Both the position numbers and the translations under genes were made by a program. A DNA stretch of 64,000 nucleotides from Chitinophagaceae bacterium (GTDB lineage: Bacteria; Bacteroidota; Bacteroidia; Chitinophagales; Chitinophagaceae): assembly GCA_016721385.1 (NCBI GenBank), contig JADKIE010000009.1, positions 32,996 to 96,995 on the forward strand, read 5' to 3'. This document shows positions 10,105 through 19,783 of the stretch, piece by piece. The notes beneath the pieces were generated by a model. The model searched no databases. It worked only from the letters and a program-made list of their open reading frames with translations, and was not told the origin of the DNA. Numbering within the stretch: position 1 is the stretch's first letter; every line of letters begins with the position of its first letter.

Positions 10105-11026
10105 TTAAACCAAATCAATATCAAAATTTACCAATTGTACAAACTCACTCAATCTTGCATCAATATCTTCTTTGGTAATTTCTTTTAAGTCTTTCGGGCC
10201 CGAATTTTTCAACACAAAAACTTGCCATGGCACTGCCAACAATAATGGCGGTTTTCATATTCTCAAAACTGATATCTTTCGTTTTTGCTAAATGGCCAAT
10301 AAAGCCACCGGCAAAAGTATCGCCGGCACCTGTTGGGTCAAATACATCTTCTAAAGGCAAGGCGGGTGCAAAAATACATGGTCGTTATGGAAAGCAATGC
10401 ACCATGTTCGCCTTTTTTATGATTAAAAACTGCGGCCCCATTTTCATAATTGCTTTAGCTGCTTTTACTAAAGAAAGTTCGCCGCTTAGTTGCCTTGCTT
10501 CGCCATCATTTACCAATAATACATCTACCTTTTTTAGTACTTCCTTTAAGTCATCCATTGCAATGTCCATCCAAAAATTCATAGTATCCATTACAATAAG
10601 CTTTGGACGTACTTTTAGTTGATTAATAACGCTAAGCTGCAACTTAGGCATTAAATTGCCCAGCATTAAAAACTCGGCGCCTTGGTAACTATCGGGCACT
10701 ATTGGGTTAAAATCGGCCAATACATTTAAGTCGGTAATTAATGTATCTCTGGTATTCATATCAATATGATATTTACCACTCCAAAAAAATGATTTTTTAT
10801 CAGGCACAATTTCCACACCATCTAATTGTACGCCACGACTTTTTAACTCATCCATTTCCTCTTGCGGAAAATCGTAACCTACAATAGATATTTGCTGTAC
10901 AGGTTGTACAAAATTGCTTGCTGCGTAGGCTACATAAGTGCCTGAGCCGCCTACAATTTTATCTACTTTGCCAAAAGGGGTTTCTATTGCATCAAATGCC
11001 ATTGTACCAACTGTAATTAAACTCAT
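10105..11026 (-). CDS. PfkB family carbohydrate/nucleoside kinase; several frame breaks
   Basis: About 307 residues once joined. N-terminal part MSLITVGTMAFDAIETPFG...GGSGTYVAYAASNF is the ribokinase-fold substrate site. The C-terminal part has the PfkB signature DPTGAGDTFAGGF with the catalytic Asp of GAGD, then MASFCVEKFGPERL. Between them the expected KKGEHGALLFHNDHVFFAPA can be read only by restoring one A and two T in three homopolymers (~10380-10425). Near 10190 one extra A shifts the frame; correcting it restores KEITKEDIDARLSEF and the natural stop at 10105. Phosphorylates a sugar or nucleoside with ATP; substrate not determinable. Confidence 0.82.
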
Positions 11027-11107
11027 TTTAATATTTATTGATATGAATAATTAATAATTTGGCAAAAGTAAGATGATTGATTGTAATTTTAAGGAAAGTT
11101 TTGGGGC

Positions 11108-11719
11108 ATGCTTATACAAATACATCCACAAAATCCGCAGCCACGATTGGTTAAACAAGTAGTTGAATGTTTACAAGATGGTGGAATTATAATTTACCCA
11201 ACCGATACAGTGTATGGTTTGGGGTGCAGTATTTTACATCAAAAAGCAATTGAACGAATAAGTAAAATAAAAAATGTAGATCCGCAAAAGGCCCAACTTT
11301 CGTTTATATGCAAGGATTTAAGTCATTTAAGCGATTATACAAAAAGCATTGATACGCCCTTATACAGATTATTAAAAAGCTATTTGCCCGGTCCATTTAC
11401 ATTTATATTACCAGCCAGCAAACAAGTACCTAAAATTTTGCAAAGTAAAAAAAGCACCATTGGTTTAAGAATACCGGATAATGAAATTTGCCAGCAAATA
11501 TTAACGGAATTAAATGTACCAATTTTAAGTGCATCGTTACCAGGTGAAATTATTGAGGAATATACCGACCCCGAAATTATACACGATAAATTTGGCCACT
11601 TGGTTGATTTTGTAATTGATGGCGGTATTGGAGGAATGACACCTTCTACCATTGTTGATTGCACAACCAGCGACTGGAATATTACAAGGCAAGGCCTGGG
11701 ACAAATTGTATTGGAATAA
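11108..11719 (+). CDS. L-threonylcarbamoyladenylate synthase (TsaC/Sua5/YrdC family)
   Basis: 203 residues with an intact frame. It makes threonylcarbamoyl-AMP from threonine, bicarbonate and ATP for the t6A37 modification of ANN-decoding tRNAs. Family marks: GGIIIYPTDTVYGLGCS (residues ~24-41), the SFICKDLSHL segment, PGPFTFILPAS, TIGLRIPDN, and the C-terminal PSTIVDCT. The length fits the short TsaC form without the Sua5 domain. Divergent from the PfkB kinase with ~80 bases between starts. Confidence 0.92.
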   Translation: MLIQIHPQNPQPRLVKQVVECLQDGGIIIYPTDTVYGLGCSILHQKAIERISKIKNVDPQKAQLSFICKDLSHLSDYTKSIDTPLYRLLKSYLPGPFTFILPASKQVPKILQSKKSTIGLRIPDNEICQQILTELNVPILSASLPGEIIEEYTDPEIIHDKFGHLVDFVIDGGIGGMTPSTIVDCTTSDWNITRQGLGQIVLE

Positions 11720-11741
11720 AAAACCTCTCATAATTGAGAGG
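11718..11741 (-). terminator. Intrinsic terminator of the small charged-protein gene
   Basis: On the minus strand CCTCTCA-ATTA-TGAGAGG forms a perfect 7-bp stem followed by six T. It lies just past the stop of the gene at 11774-12088 and next to the stop of tsaC, so it may serve both. Confidence 0.75.
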
Positions 11742-11773
11742 CTTATAATTGTATTGTTGCTTAATAATAAAGA

Positions 11774-12088
11774 TTAATTTCTATCTCTGTTGTTGTGTTT
11801 TTTGCGGTATATTTTTCGGCTGGCTTGTCTTTGATCTTGTTTAATTTCTTTTCTTTCTGCCGTTGTTACGGTACCATCAGCTTTAGCTTCTTTTACTTCT
11901 TCTCTTATTTCTTGTTGATCGTTGCGTACATTTTTAGCTTCGGCCTTTGTTAATTCGCCGCTTTTTACACCTTGCTTAATGCGGTGATGTTCGTTTTTTG
12001 CTTTTTGCTTAACGGTTGTTTGTGCATTGGTAGTATTTACACTAAATGCTAAGGCTACTAAAGCCGCTGATAATAATTTTACGCTCAT
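11774..12088 (-). CDS. Small secreted, highly charged helical protein
   Basis: 104 residues. The signal peptide (MSVKLLSAALVALAFSVNT...NAQ) is followed by a low-complexity, Lys/Glu/Arg-rich helical region. Two similar motifs, SGELTKAEAKNVRNDQ and DGTVTTAERKEIKQDQ, suggest a duplicated EF-hand-like or helix-turn-helix unit of about 28 residues. The C-terminus is strongly basic (RKIYRKKHNNRDRN). Likely periplasmic; function unknown. It has its own terminator. Confidence 0.65.
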   Translation of the reverse strand: MSVKLLSAALVALAFSVNTTNAQTTVKQKAKNEHHRIKQGVKSGELTKAEAKNVRNDQQEIREEVKEAKADGTVTTAERKEIKQDQRQASRKIYRKKHNNRDRN

Positions 12089-12181
12089 TTTTTACGTTTT
12101 ATAAAGGTTTAAAATTGGTTTATACATACATAGATGGCACAAGAAGCCAAAGGTTTAATTGTGTAAAATAATATTTTTTAG

Positions 12182-12784
12182 CTAACTAAACAAAAAGCCG
12201 TTTTGTAATGGCAAAATATTAAAGCTTTTTCTATGATATTTACATAAGCCATATTGCTCTATTGCTTGCCTGTGCTTAAGTGTGCCGTAGCCTTTATTAT
12301 TTAACCAATCGTACATATTAAACTCTGTATGCAATTTTTTCATTAACTCATCTCTGTAGGTTTTAGCTAAAATACTTGCAGCAGCAATGGCAGCATACTT
12401 TCCATCTCCCTTAATAATGCATTGATGAGGTGTTTTTTTGTATGGTTTAAATCTATTGCCATCTATTAATAATAAATCGGGTTTTTGCTCAAGAGCATCA
12501 ATGCACAAATGCATGGCTTTGTATGTTGCCTGTAAAATATTAATACTGTCAATGTCATTATTGTTAACAGCTTTTACAGTATAGGCTATACTTTCTTTTT
12601 CAATAATTGGCCTGAGGATATCTCTTTCTTTTTCTTTAAGTTGCTTGCTGTCGTTTAATAAAGGGTGAAAAAAATCTTTTGGTAAAATAACGGCTGCTGC
12701 AAATACCGGCCCGGCATAGCAACCTCTGCCGGCCTCATCAATACCGGCTTCAATTTTATCTGCGTATAAAAACTTTTCTAGCAT
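12182..12784 (-). CDS. rnhB: Ribonuclease HII
   Basis: 200 residues, normal length, frame intact. Removes ribonucleotides and RNA-DNA hybrids by cutting the RNA 5' of the RNA-DNA junction. The catalytic Asp16-Glu17 lie in GIDEAGRGCYAGP; LLIDGNRF gives the next acidic residue, and SILAKTYRDELM with YGTLKHRQAIEQYG is the usual C-terminal block. The RNase HII signature is complete. Divergent from the heme A synthase gene. Confidence 0.95.
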   Translation of the reverse strand: MLEKFLYADKIEAGIDEAGRGCYAGPVFAAAVILPKDFFHPLLNDSKQLKEKERDILRPIIEKESIAYTVKAVNNNDIDSINILQATYKAMHLCIDALEQKPDLLLIDGNRFKPYKKTPHQCIIKGDGKYAAIAAASILAKTYRDELMKKLHTEFNMYDWLNNKGYGTLKHRQAIEQYGLCKYHRKSFNILPLQNGFLFS

Positions 12785-12854
12785 AACAGGTTAACAAATA
12801 TCCAATAATTACATAAAACAATTGCTATTTGAGTAATTACAAATTTTGCTACTG

Positions 12855-12862
12855 TATTTTTG
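12855..12862 (+). promoter_or_regulatory. Possible -7 box of ctaA
   Basis: TATTTTTG is a perfect TAnnTTTG match only 8 bases before the ATG at 12871; a TTTG at 12828-12831 is a possible -33 element. If used, the transcript would have a very short leader, and it would exclude the longer reading frame starting at 12829. Confidence 0.35.
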
Positions 12863-12870
12863 CTTTAGAT

Positions 12871-13929
12871 ATGGAAAATACAATTACACAGCGAAATAAC
12901 AGATGGGTAGCTACCTGGCTTTTAGTTGGTGTAGCAATGATTATTGTACAGGTATTGCTGGGCGGCATTACAAGGCTTACCGAGTCGGGCCTTTCTATTA
13001 CCGAATGGAAGCCCATTACCGGAACATTACCAACATTAAGTGATGCAGCATGGCAGGCAGAGTTTGATAAATATAAGTTTACCGATCAGTTTAAATATGT
13101 ACATCAAAATTTTACTCTAAGCAATTTTAAATTTATCTTTTTTTGGGAGTGGTTTCACAGGCTGTGGGCAAGATTGATTGGTGTAGTTTTTTTAGTAGGT
13201 TTTGTTTATTTTTTGGTAACAAAAAAGTTTAATAAACAAATGGTGATGCCCATGATTGTTTTGTTTGTATTAGGTGGTTTACAAGGGCTTATAGGTTGGG
13301 TAATGGTAAAGAGTGGATTGGTACCCGAGAAGTTTTATGTAGGACATATTGAATTAACAACACATTTTACTGCAGCAATGGGAGTGTTGTGTTACACCAT
13401 TTGGTTTGCGTTAAGTTTATTAAAAACCCCTCAGCAAAAAATTGCACATGCAGGTTTACAAAAATTAATGCTGGCAATTACAATTTTGCTTGCCATTCAA
13501 TTAATATATGGCGGTTTTATGGCAGGCCTAAAAGCAGCTATTACTGCGCCAACGTGGCCATATATAAATGGGTACTTGGTGCCACCAGGTATGACAGAGC
13601 TTACGCCTTTTACAAAAAACCTGGTTAGCAACCCCATAACAGTTCATTTTATTCACAGAGGTATTGCATACTTATTAGTTATACTAATTGGTATTTGGTT
13701 TGTAAAAGCAAAGAAACTTGTAGGCAATCTTTTTTTTAACAGGTTACGTATGGCTGTTTTACTATTAATAAGTACACAGCTTATTTTAGGAATACTTACT
13801 GTACTTAATGCTACATACCCCAATCGCTTATTAATTTTGGGTGTGGTACATCAGTTTACAGGTATGTTGTTGTTAATAAATGTTATTACAATTTTATTTG
13901 TATTAAAAAAGAAACGGTTGTATAGTTAA
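12871..13929 (+). CDS. ctaA: Heme A synthase (COX15/CtaA)
   Basis: 352 residues from the ATG at 12871; the frame is open back to 12829 but the extra residues (SNYKFCYC) do not fit the family. It oxidises the C8 methyl of heme O to a formyl group, giving heme A for cytochrome aa3 oxidase. Eight membrane segments are apparent. Family motifs: GGITRLTESGLSITEWKP (residues ~31-48), WFHRLWAR with heme-ligand His96, VGHIELTTHFTAA, then VHFIHRGIAYL and VVHQFTGMLLL in the second half. Full length and intact. No other heme or oxidase genes are adjacent. Confidence 0.92.
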   Translation: MENTITQRNNRWVATWLLVGVAMIIVQVLLGGITRLTESGLSITEWKPITGTLPTLSDAAWQAEFDKYKFTDQFKYVHQNFTLSNFKFIFFWEWFHRLWARLIGVVFLVGFVYFLVTKKFNKQMVMPMIVLFVLGGLQGLIGWVMVKSGLVPEKFYVGHIELTTHFTAAMGVLCYTIWFALSLLKTPQQKIAHAGLQKLMLAITILLAIQLIYGGFMAGLKAAITAPTWPYINGYLVPPGMTELTPFTKNLVSNPITVHFIHRGIAYLLVILIGIWFVKAKKLVGNLFFNRLRMAVLLLISTQLILGILTVLNATYPNRLLILGVVHQFTGMLLLINVITILFVLKKKRLYS

Positions 13930-13964
13930 AACCATATGCTTGTACAGCATAAATAAATTTTAAA

Positions 13965-16186
13965 ATGAAGTTAGTGATAAGAAATATCTTTTACTCTTTT
14001 CCTGTACAATTAGCTATTCTTCATTTTAGAAAGTACCAGATATTATTGTTTTTTGGGCTATACTTTTTAGTGTAATAAGCAGCGGTTTTATGAAATCGTT
14101 TGGTGCCGATGCGTTATTTTTTTCGCCGGAATATTTAGGAAATGTAAATTTTTTTGGCGCATTAATTACAGGCGTAGCGTTAGGTGTTTTTTTTATGAGC
14201 TGGCATATTACAACATTTATAATGCATAGTAAACGGTGCAAATTTTTGGCCACTACATCAAAACCTTTTTTAAAATATTGTATTAACAATTCGGTACTTC
14301 CATTGGTTTTTTTACTGTTTTATTTTGTAAGGCTTTTTATTTTTAATGAGCACAAAGAGCTTATGGATGTATCCTTAATTTTAACCATTATAGCAGGCAT
14401 ATTTGTAGGAGTTGTTTTGCTTTTTATGGTATCGTTTGCATTTTTTTTTGGCGCCGATAAAACTATTGTAAGAACAATTGCGCCCATTATTTCCGAAAAA
14501 GAAAATATTACCATTACTCATAGTCCTCACGAACATAAACTGGTTGATAATTTTGGCTTAAAAGTAGATAATTATTTAAGTACAGGGTTAAGCATAAAAA
14601 AAGTTAGAAATGTTGCACATTACAGCCAAAGTTATTTAGACCTTATTTTTAAACGTCATCATCTTGCCGCAAGACTCAGTATTGTGTTGGCCTTTGTTTT
14701 TTTAGTAACCGTTGGCTTTTTTTTGGAAAATACTTTTTTTAGAGTTCCGGCCGCAGCAAGTATTTTAATATTTTTTGCTGTATTTATGGCAGTAATTGGA
14801 GCGCTTACCTATTTTTTACAAAGCTGGAGCCTGTTGTTTGTTATTATATTAATTGCTGGGCTAAATATTTTATACGAAAACGAAATTATAGATCCACGTA
14901 ATAAAGCATATGGGTTAAATTATAACAATAGAGAAGAAAGGCCAGCCTACAATAAGCAAAATTTATTAAGCCTGTGTACGCCTCAAAAAGTTGCAGCAGA
15001 TAAAGCAAATATGCTATCTATACTTAATAACTGGAAAGCAAAGCAAAAAGAAGAAAAACCTGTAATGGTATTTATTAATGTAAGCGGCGGCGGATTACGC
15101 AGCGCTACTTTTGTAATGAATACACTTCAAAAACTGGATAGTATTACCAATGGAGAGTTAACAAAACATACCATGTTAATCAGTGGCGCCAGCGGCGGCA
15201 TGTTAGCTGCTACTTATTACAGAGAAATGTTATTGCCTCAAAATAAAAATTACAATGTAAAAGCAAATGGCAAATTGGTAGATAATATAACGCAGGATTT
15301 ACTTAACCCTGTTTTTTCGTCCATGATTGCCAGAGATATATTTACACCGGCGCAAAAATTTTCGGTAGGCGATTATAAATATGTAAAAGACAGGGGGTAC
15401 GCCTTTGAGCAACAATTAAACGATAACACTAACGGCTTGCTCAATAAACAAATTAAAGATTACAGTGAGGACGAAAAGAAAGCCAACATACCGTTAATAA
15501 TTTTTAACTCCACAATAAGCAGAGATGCCCGTAAAATGATGATAAGCTCTCAGCCATTAAGCTTTATGATGAAGCCAACGCTATACACAAGCGATACTAC
15601 GGTAAGCCCCGATGCGGTTGATTTTTCATCTTTCTTAAATAAACAAAACCCACAAAATATACGGTTGCTAACGGTGTTAAGAATGAATGCCACTTTTCCA
15701 TATGTATTGCCCAATGTTTGGCTGCCAACAAATCCGGTAATAGATGTGATGGATGCAGGCTTAAGAGATAATTTAGGCGAAGAAACAACCTTAAGGTTTA
15801 TTGAAAACTTTAGCGATTGGATAAAAGCCAATACAAGCGGCGTAATTATTTTACAATTGCGAGACAGGCCAAATGATAACTGGTATCAACCTTTTGAAAG
15901 TACAAATATTTCGGATGTGATAGTAAAGCCCGGCACTATGTTGCAGTACAATTGGTTTAAGTTACAAAACTATGCCATTACAGAGCAGTATAATTATTTG
16001 CACAAACAATTTGATTCGTCTTTACAAAACATAACATTTATGTATGTTGCCGAAAAAGAAGATAAAGGAGCGGCATTAAATTTTCATTTAACTGCAAGGG
16101 AAAAAAGAGATATCAGGGCATCGTTTTACAATAGCTTTAATCAACAGTCGCTTAATAAAATAAAAAAAATTTTTTTGGTTAAATAA
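13965..16186 (+). CDS. Membrane-anchored patatin-like phospholipase; one frame break
   Basis: About 740 residues. The likely start is the ATG at 13965 (MKLVIRNIFYSFPVQLAILHF); the frame breaks at ~14050, where one T restored to a T6 run joins LLFFWAILFSVISSGFM to the long frame. Residues ~1-300 hold about six membrane segments. The rest is a patatin domain: oxyanion-hole GGGLRSA, nucleophile serine in SGASGGML, and catalytic aspartate in MDAGLRDN. Members hydrolyse acyl esters of membrane lipids. The fusion of a long multi-span domain to patatin is notable. It ends exactly one base before the stop of the convergent lipid kinase. Confidence 0.8.
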
Positions 16187-17106
16187 TTAACCCATTATTA
16201 ATCGAATTGCTTTTGAAATTATTTCTATGGAAAATGAACTGCTGGTTTCTGCAGGGTCGCCATCAATATGCAAAGGAGCTAATTTTGGATTTTGTATGGT
16301 AAGTTTATTGGTTTGAAAATAACCAATATCTGTACGGTGGTATTTTTTATCTTCATAAGGCCTTACTTCTCCCAATCTTAGTTGTTTTAATATCTTCCAC
16401 AACATTCGGGCTTTGCTCATTTTATTTACAATAACAATATCCAGCAAACCATCTTGCAGGCTGGCTTTTGGCGCAATGGTAAAGTTGTTGCCAAATTGGT
16501 TGCTGTTGGCAATACTTATAAAAAAAGCATCTGTTTTTATTATGCTTCCGTTTACCTCTAACGAAAAAGGGTAGGGTTTTGCTTTAATAAAAATTTTTAA
16601 AGATTGTTTTACATAGGTAGTAGGCCTCTTTTATTTTGCTTTGCAAAATCATGCGCTACCTGTGCATCAAACCCAAGGCCGCAAAGCATGCAGCTAAATT
16701 TTTGATTAATGTAAAAACTATCTATTAATGCCGTGTTACCTGTAAAAATGGTATCCAATGCTTTAGAAGCATTTTTAGGAATTTTGGCAGCCAATGCCAA
16801 GCCGTTTCCACTGCCCATGGGCACAATGCCAATGTTAACATCAACTCCCTGCAGGGCATTACCAATTTGGTTTACCGTACCATCGCCACCGCAAACAATA
16901 ATATCGGTAATATTTTCTTCCTTAATTTTTTTAATTAAATAAGCATAATTACCATTGGCGTTTGTATGCAAAATTTCAAAAGAAATATTTTGTGCTGTAG
17001 TTTTTTCTTTTATTAATGTAAGAAGCGATTCTTTGCTTTTTGTGCCCGATATTGGATTGATAAAATATATAAACTTTCGCTTCATGTGCATTTTTCCTTT
17101 CTGCAA
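16187..17106 (-). CDS. Diacylglycerol/lipid kinase family protein (YegS/DgkB-like); one frame break
   Basis: About 306 residues. The first frame has FINPISGTKSK and the ATP-binding VCGGDGTVNQIGNAL, then PMGSGNGLALA and DSFYINQKFSCMLCGLGFDA. After KRGLLP a missing T at ~16614 shifts the frame; the continuation YVKQSLKIFIKAKPYPF...GSIIKTDAFFISIANSNQFG...PKASLQDGLLDIVIV completes the typical C-terminal domain and ends HIDGDPAE. Probable start at 17091 or 17085 (MHMKRKF) instead of 17106. Phosphorylates a lipid alcohol with ATP at the inner membrane face. Confidence 0.85.
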
Positions 17107-17131
17107 GATTACTTAAAAAACGACAAATAGC

Positions 17132-18181
17132 TTACCACCTTATTAAAGCACTTGCCCAGGTAAAGCCACTGCCAAATGCCGCAAGGCAAACTATATCGCC
17201 TTCTTTTATTTTGCCTTTTTCCCATGCTTCGCAAAGCGCAATGGGTACACTTGCTGCGGTGGTATTGCCATAGTATTGAATATTGTTGTACACTTGTTCA
17301 TCGGTAAGTTTTAATTTTTGCTGTACAAATTGTGCAATGCGTAAATTGGCCTGATGCGGTATAAGTAAATTAATATCGGTGGTTTGTAAATTATTTGCAG
17401 CTAAAGCTTCCATAATTACTTCCGGAAACTTTACGATTGCTTTTTTAAATACCGCCGGTCCATCCATGTTAGGAAAATTTTGTGCCTCATCAATCATAGC
17501 ATGGCTCATAAACATTTCGCCCATTTCGGCCTCATCAAAGCTTGCAACATTGTTTTGCACCCAATAGTTGGCATGTGTGCCCGGATTGTACATGGCCAAA
17601 ATTTCGGCACTATCGCCATCGCTATGCAAATGAGTGCTTAAAATGCCTTGCCCTTGTTTTGTTGCAGGTTGTAAAACTACCGCACCTGCACCATCGCCAA
17701 AAATTACCGAAATATTTCTGCCTCTTGTGCTAAAATCTAATCCAAAAGAATGTTTCTCTGCACCTACTACTAAAATATTTTTGTACATGCCGGTTTTAAT
17801 GAATTGATCGGCCACACTTAAAGCGTAAACAAAACCGCTGCATTGGTTACGTACATCCAACGCACCAATTTCTTTCATCTTCATTGCCCTTTGCAACAAA
17901 ACGCCACAGCCCGGGAAATAATAATCCGGCGATAAGGTAGCAAATACAATAAAATCAACATCTTGCGGTGTAATACCTGCCCGTTCAATAGCAATTTTTG
18001 CAGCCTCTACGCCCATTGTTGTTGTGGTTTCTCTGGTTCTATCGGCATAGCGGCGCTCCATAATACCGGTGCGTTCCTGTATCCATTCGTCGCTGGTATC
18101 CATGTATTTTGTTAAATCGTTATTGGTAAAAATATTGGAAGGAACATACATTCCTACTCCTGCTATACGGCTGGCTTGCAT
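17132..18181 (-). CDS. fabH: 3-oxoacyl-ACP synthase III (FabH family)
   Basis: 349 residues, intact. It condenses an acyl-CoA with malonyl-ACP to start fatty acid synthesis. Triad: Cys114 in VRNQCSGF, His in IPHQANLRI, and Asn in YYGNTTAAS. The N-terminus MQASRIAGVGMYVPSNIFTN and the TSDEWIQERTGI segment are typical. The middle is ~20 residues longer than in E. coli FabH (insert around ILAMYNPGTHANYWVQNN), as in many Bacteroidota KASIII paralogs, so a role on another acyl-CoA is possible. Confidence 0.9.
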   Translation of the reverse strand: MQASRIAGVGMYVPSNIFTNNDLTKYMDTSDEWIQERTGIMERRYADRTRETTTTMGVEAAKIAIERAGITPQDVDFIVFATLSPDYYFPGCGVLLQRAMKMKEIGALDVRNQCSGFVYALSVADQFIKTGMYKNILVVGAEKHSFGLDFSTRGRNISVIFGDGAGAVVLQPATKQGQGILSTHLHSDGDSAEILAMYNPGTHANYWVQNNVASFDEAEMGEMFMSHAMIDEAQNFPNMDGPAVFKKAIVKFPEVIMEALAANNLQTTDINLLIPHQANLRIAQFVQQKLKLTDEQVYNNIQYYGNTTAASVPIALCEAWEKGKIKEGDIVCLAAFGSGFTWASALIRW

Positions 18182-18295
18182 ACAATCGTTTTAGTTTAAA
18201 AAAGCAATTTACAAAAATGTAAACTATTTGCAACTATTACAAGTGCAACTATGTTGGAGAGTGTAATGAAGAGGGGTAATTAAATATGGTTATTA

Positions 18296-18355
18296 GCCGC
18301 CGTTGCAGGTATCGAAGCAAGGCAAATTGTGCGTTGGCGTACCTGCAACGGCGGC
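18296..18355. repeat. Perfect 16-bp GC-rich inverted repeat
   Basis: GCCGCCGTTGCAGGTA at 18296-18311 is exactly complementary to 18340-18355, with a 28-base spacer. It would form a very stable stem and resembles a REP-type intergenic palindrome or a small mobile element more than a terminator, as no T-run follows. Confidence 0.75.
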
Positions 18356-18487
18356 GAAACATTCATTACTGCTTAGCAGGTGTTGCCAGGTAGTAATAGT
18401 AGCTGTGTAAAATTGCGGCCAATGCTCCGGGTAAGATATTGTCTTCACTGATGGAAGTTACATAATTTTGAGTATCCTATCTATTAG

Positions 18488-18528
18488 GTTCAATTTCGCC
18501 GCTTGTCGGGAGAGAAGGCGGCGGCGAA
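18488..18528. repeat. Repeat unit with short inverted ends, copy 1
   Basis: The 26 bases at 18488-18513 recur at 19007-19032 with one mismatch (GTTCAATTTCGC, then CTTGTCGGGAGA). In this copy, TTCGCCGC (18495-18502) pairs with GCGGCGAA (18521-18528). Confidence 0.6.
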
Positions 18529-18537
18529 GATAATTGT

Positions 18538-18888
18538 TTATTCTGCGTACGGTAAAACAAAAACAATCTTGTTATTCAACTTTGCTGCTTTATAAATTAT
18601 TATTTTGTAATCGTTCTGAATTTTATATATAGAATCACCAACTTCTATACTGTTATCTAAGTCTTTATTTGGTAATACATATCTTGAGCTATCTGAAAAT
18701 ACAATTGTGTGTGTCTTTTCATGCAACTCTTTATTAATAATCTTATCTACAACTTTTCCGTTAAGTTTAATATTTCTAAAATCATCAGAAGCAACTTTCC
18801 ATAATAGTGAACTCTTTTTCATCCACAAAAAGAAGCATAACAAAAGTAATATAGCTAAAGTTACTACTGTGAGTTTGTTTTTTGTCAT
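18538..18888 (-). CDS. Small membrane-anchored protein of unknown function
   Basis: 116 residues. One N-terminal membrane anchor (VVTLAILLLLCFFLWMKK) is followed by a short beta-rich periplasmic domain (NIKLNGKVVDKIINKE, GDSIYKIQND, IVFVLPYAE). It is flanked on both sides by repeat-bearing intergenic DNA, and base composition is as AT-rich as its neighbours. Small accessory proteins of this form are common in this family, but I cannot assign a function. Confidence 0.6.
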   Translation of the reverse strand: MTKNKLTVVTLAILLLLCFFLWMKKSSLLWKVASDDFRNIKLNGKVVDKIINKELHEKTHTIVFSDSSRYVLPNKDLDNSIEVGDSIYKIQNDYKIIIYKAAKLNNKIVFVLPYAE

Positions 18889-18948
18889 GGGTTTCCTGTT
18901 AAATATGTGATTTTAAGATTGTTTAATAATGTATTTGTGGTTTTTCGC

Positions 18949-18973
18949 CCCGTCTTGTCTTCCGACAAACGGG
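18949..18973. repeat. Hairpin in intergenic repeat cluster
   Basis: CCCGTCTTGTC pairs with GACAAACGGG with one bulge around a short loop. The TTGTC and CGGG elements echo the CTTGTCGGGA core of the repeats at 18488 and 19007. Confidence 0.5.
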
Positions 18974-19006
18974 AACAATACAGCCACTATTAGCTATCCA
19001 AATAAT

Positions 19007-19032
19007 GTTCAATTTCGCAGCTTGTCGGGAGA
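19007..19032. repeat. Repeat unit, copy 2 of 18488-18513
   Basis: 25 of 26 bases are identical to 18488-18513. The downstream inverted half present in copy 1 is missing here. Confidence 0.6.
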
Positions 19033-19161
19033 ACTCTGCCTACCAAAAGCCATTTCGTACCGAAGCCGTACCTAAACTGTTTACAATTATATACCAAACT
19101 AACAAAATAAATAAGGAGCACAAAAAACCGCAGTAATATTAGTATCAACGCTTATCGTTCA

Positions 19162-19698
19162 CTAATTAACCCTTACCATATTTCGTAAACAAAATTCTTC
19201 ATCAATCATGGGGTGTACCCTCATTTTATAATGATAATCTACAGCGGTACGTAGCCCTTGTGCATTGCTCACCATCTTAGAGGTAAAATGCTCAACTAAA
19301 GGAAGGATAGAAATGGTTTCGTTTTTTTTTACAATAAACTGTGTAACGTAAACCCTGTTTTGTATGTTGATGTTTAAAAATTGATAATCGCCAACAGTGC
19401 TCATAAATGCTGTGCCGGTAATAGAGTCGGATTTTACAACACCATATTTTTTCAATTCATCTAAATATCCGGTAAATGCAATACTGTATTCTGTATCTGT
19501 TTTACGGCCTAAAATAAGTTTTACAGGCTCTTCTTTTTGACTGCCCGGTTTTTTAACAAATGTTGCCCATTTGCCCAGCAAATTATCTTCTACATAAATT
19601 GTTGGGGCATCATCAAGCGAATAAGGTGAGCTGTATGGGCAACCACAAAGCAACATACTTAAACTAAAAAAACATAGTAAAGTAAAGGTTGTCTTCAT
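19162..19698 (-). CDS. Lipoprotein of unknown function
   Basis: 178 residues. Lipoprotein signal with lipobox SMLLCGC; the acylated Cys is near residue 20. The mature part is a compact beta-rich domain (NLLGKWATFVKKPG, VKLILGRKTDTEYSIAF, YVTQFIVKKNE) that looks like a small lipocalin-type or DUF fold. Divergent from the GH18 gene; the two starts are 85 bases apart if the GH18 start at 19784 is right. Confidence 0.7.
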   Translation of the reverse strand: MKTTFTLLCFFSLSMLLCGCPYSSPYSLDDAPTIYVEDNLLGKWATFVKKPGSQKEEPVKLILGRKTDTEYSIAFTGYLDELKKYGVVKSDSITGTAFMSTVGDYQFLNINIQNRVYVTQFIVKKNETISILPLVEHFTSKMVSNAQGLRTAVDYHYKMRVHPMIDEEFCLRNMVRVN

Positions 19699-19783
19699 AT
19701 GTGTAAAAATAGTAATGAAATTTTATACGTACAAGAGTAAAACTCCGCAAAGCTTTGTATCTTACCATTTTAATTTTTTATTT

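Larger units (their letters stand above)
18182..18537. other. 356-bp intergenic region with inverted repeats
   Basis: No convincing coding frame. It holds the 16-bp inverted repeat at 18296-18355 and the shorter one at 18495-18528. Both have GC-rich ends in an AT-rich context, and the sequence GGCGGCGAA occurs in each. Confidence 0.6.
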
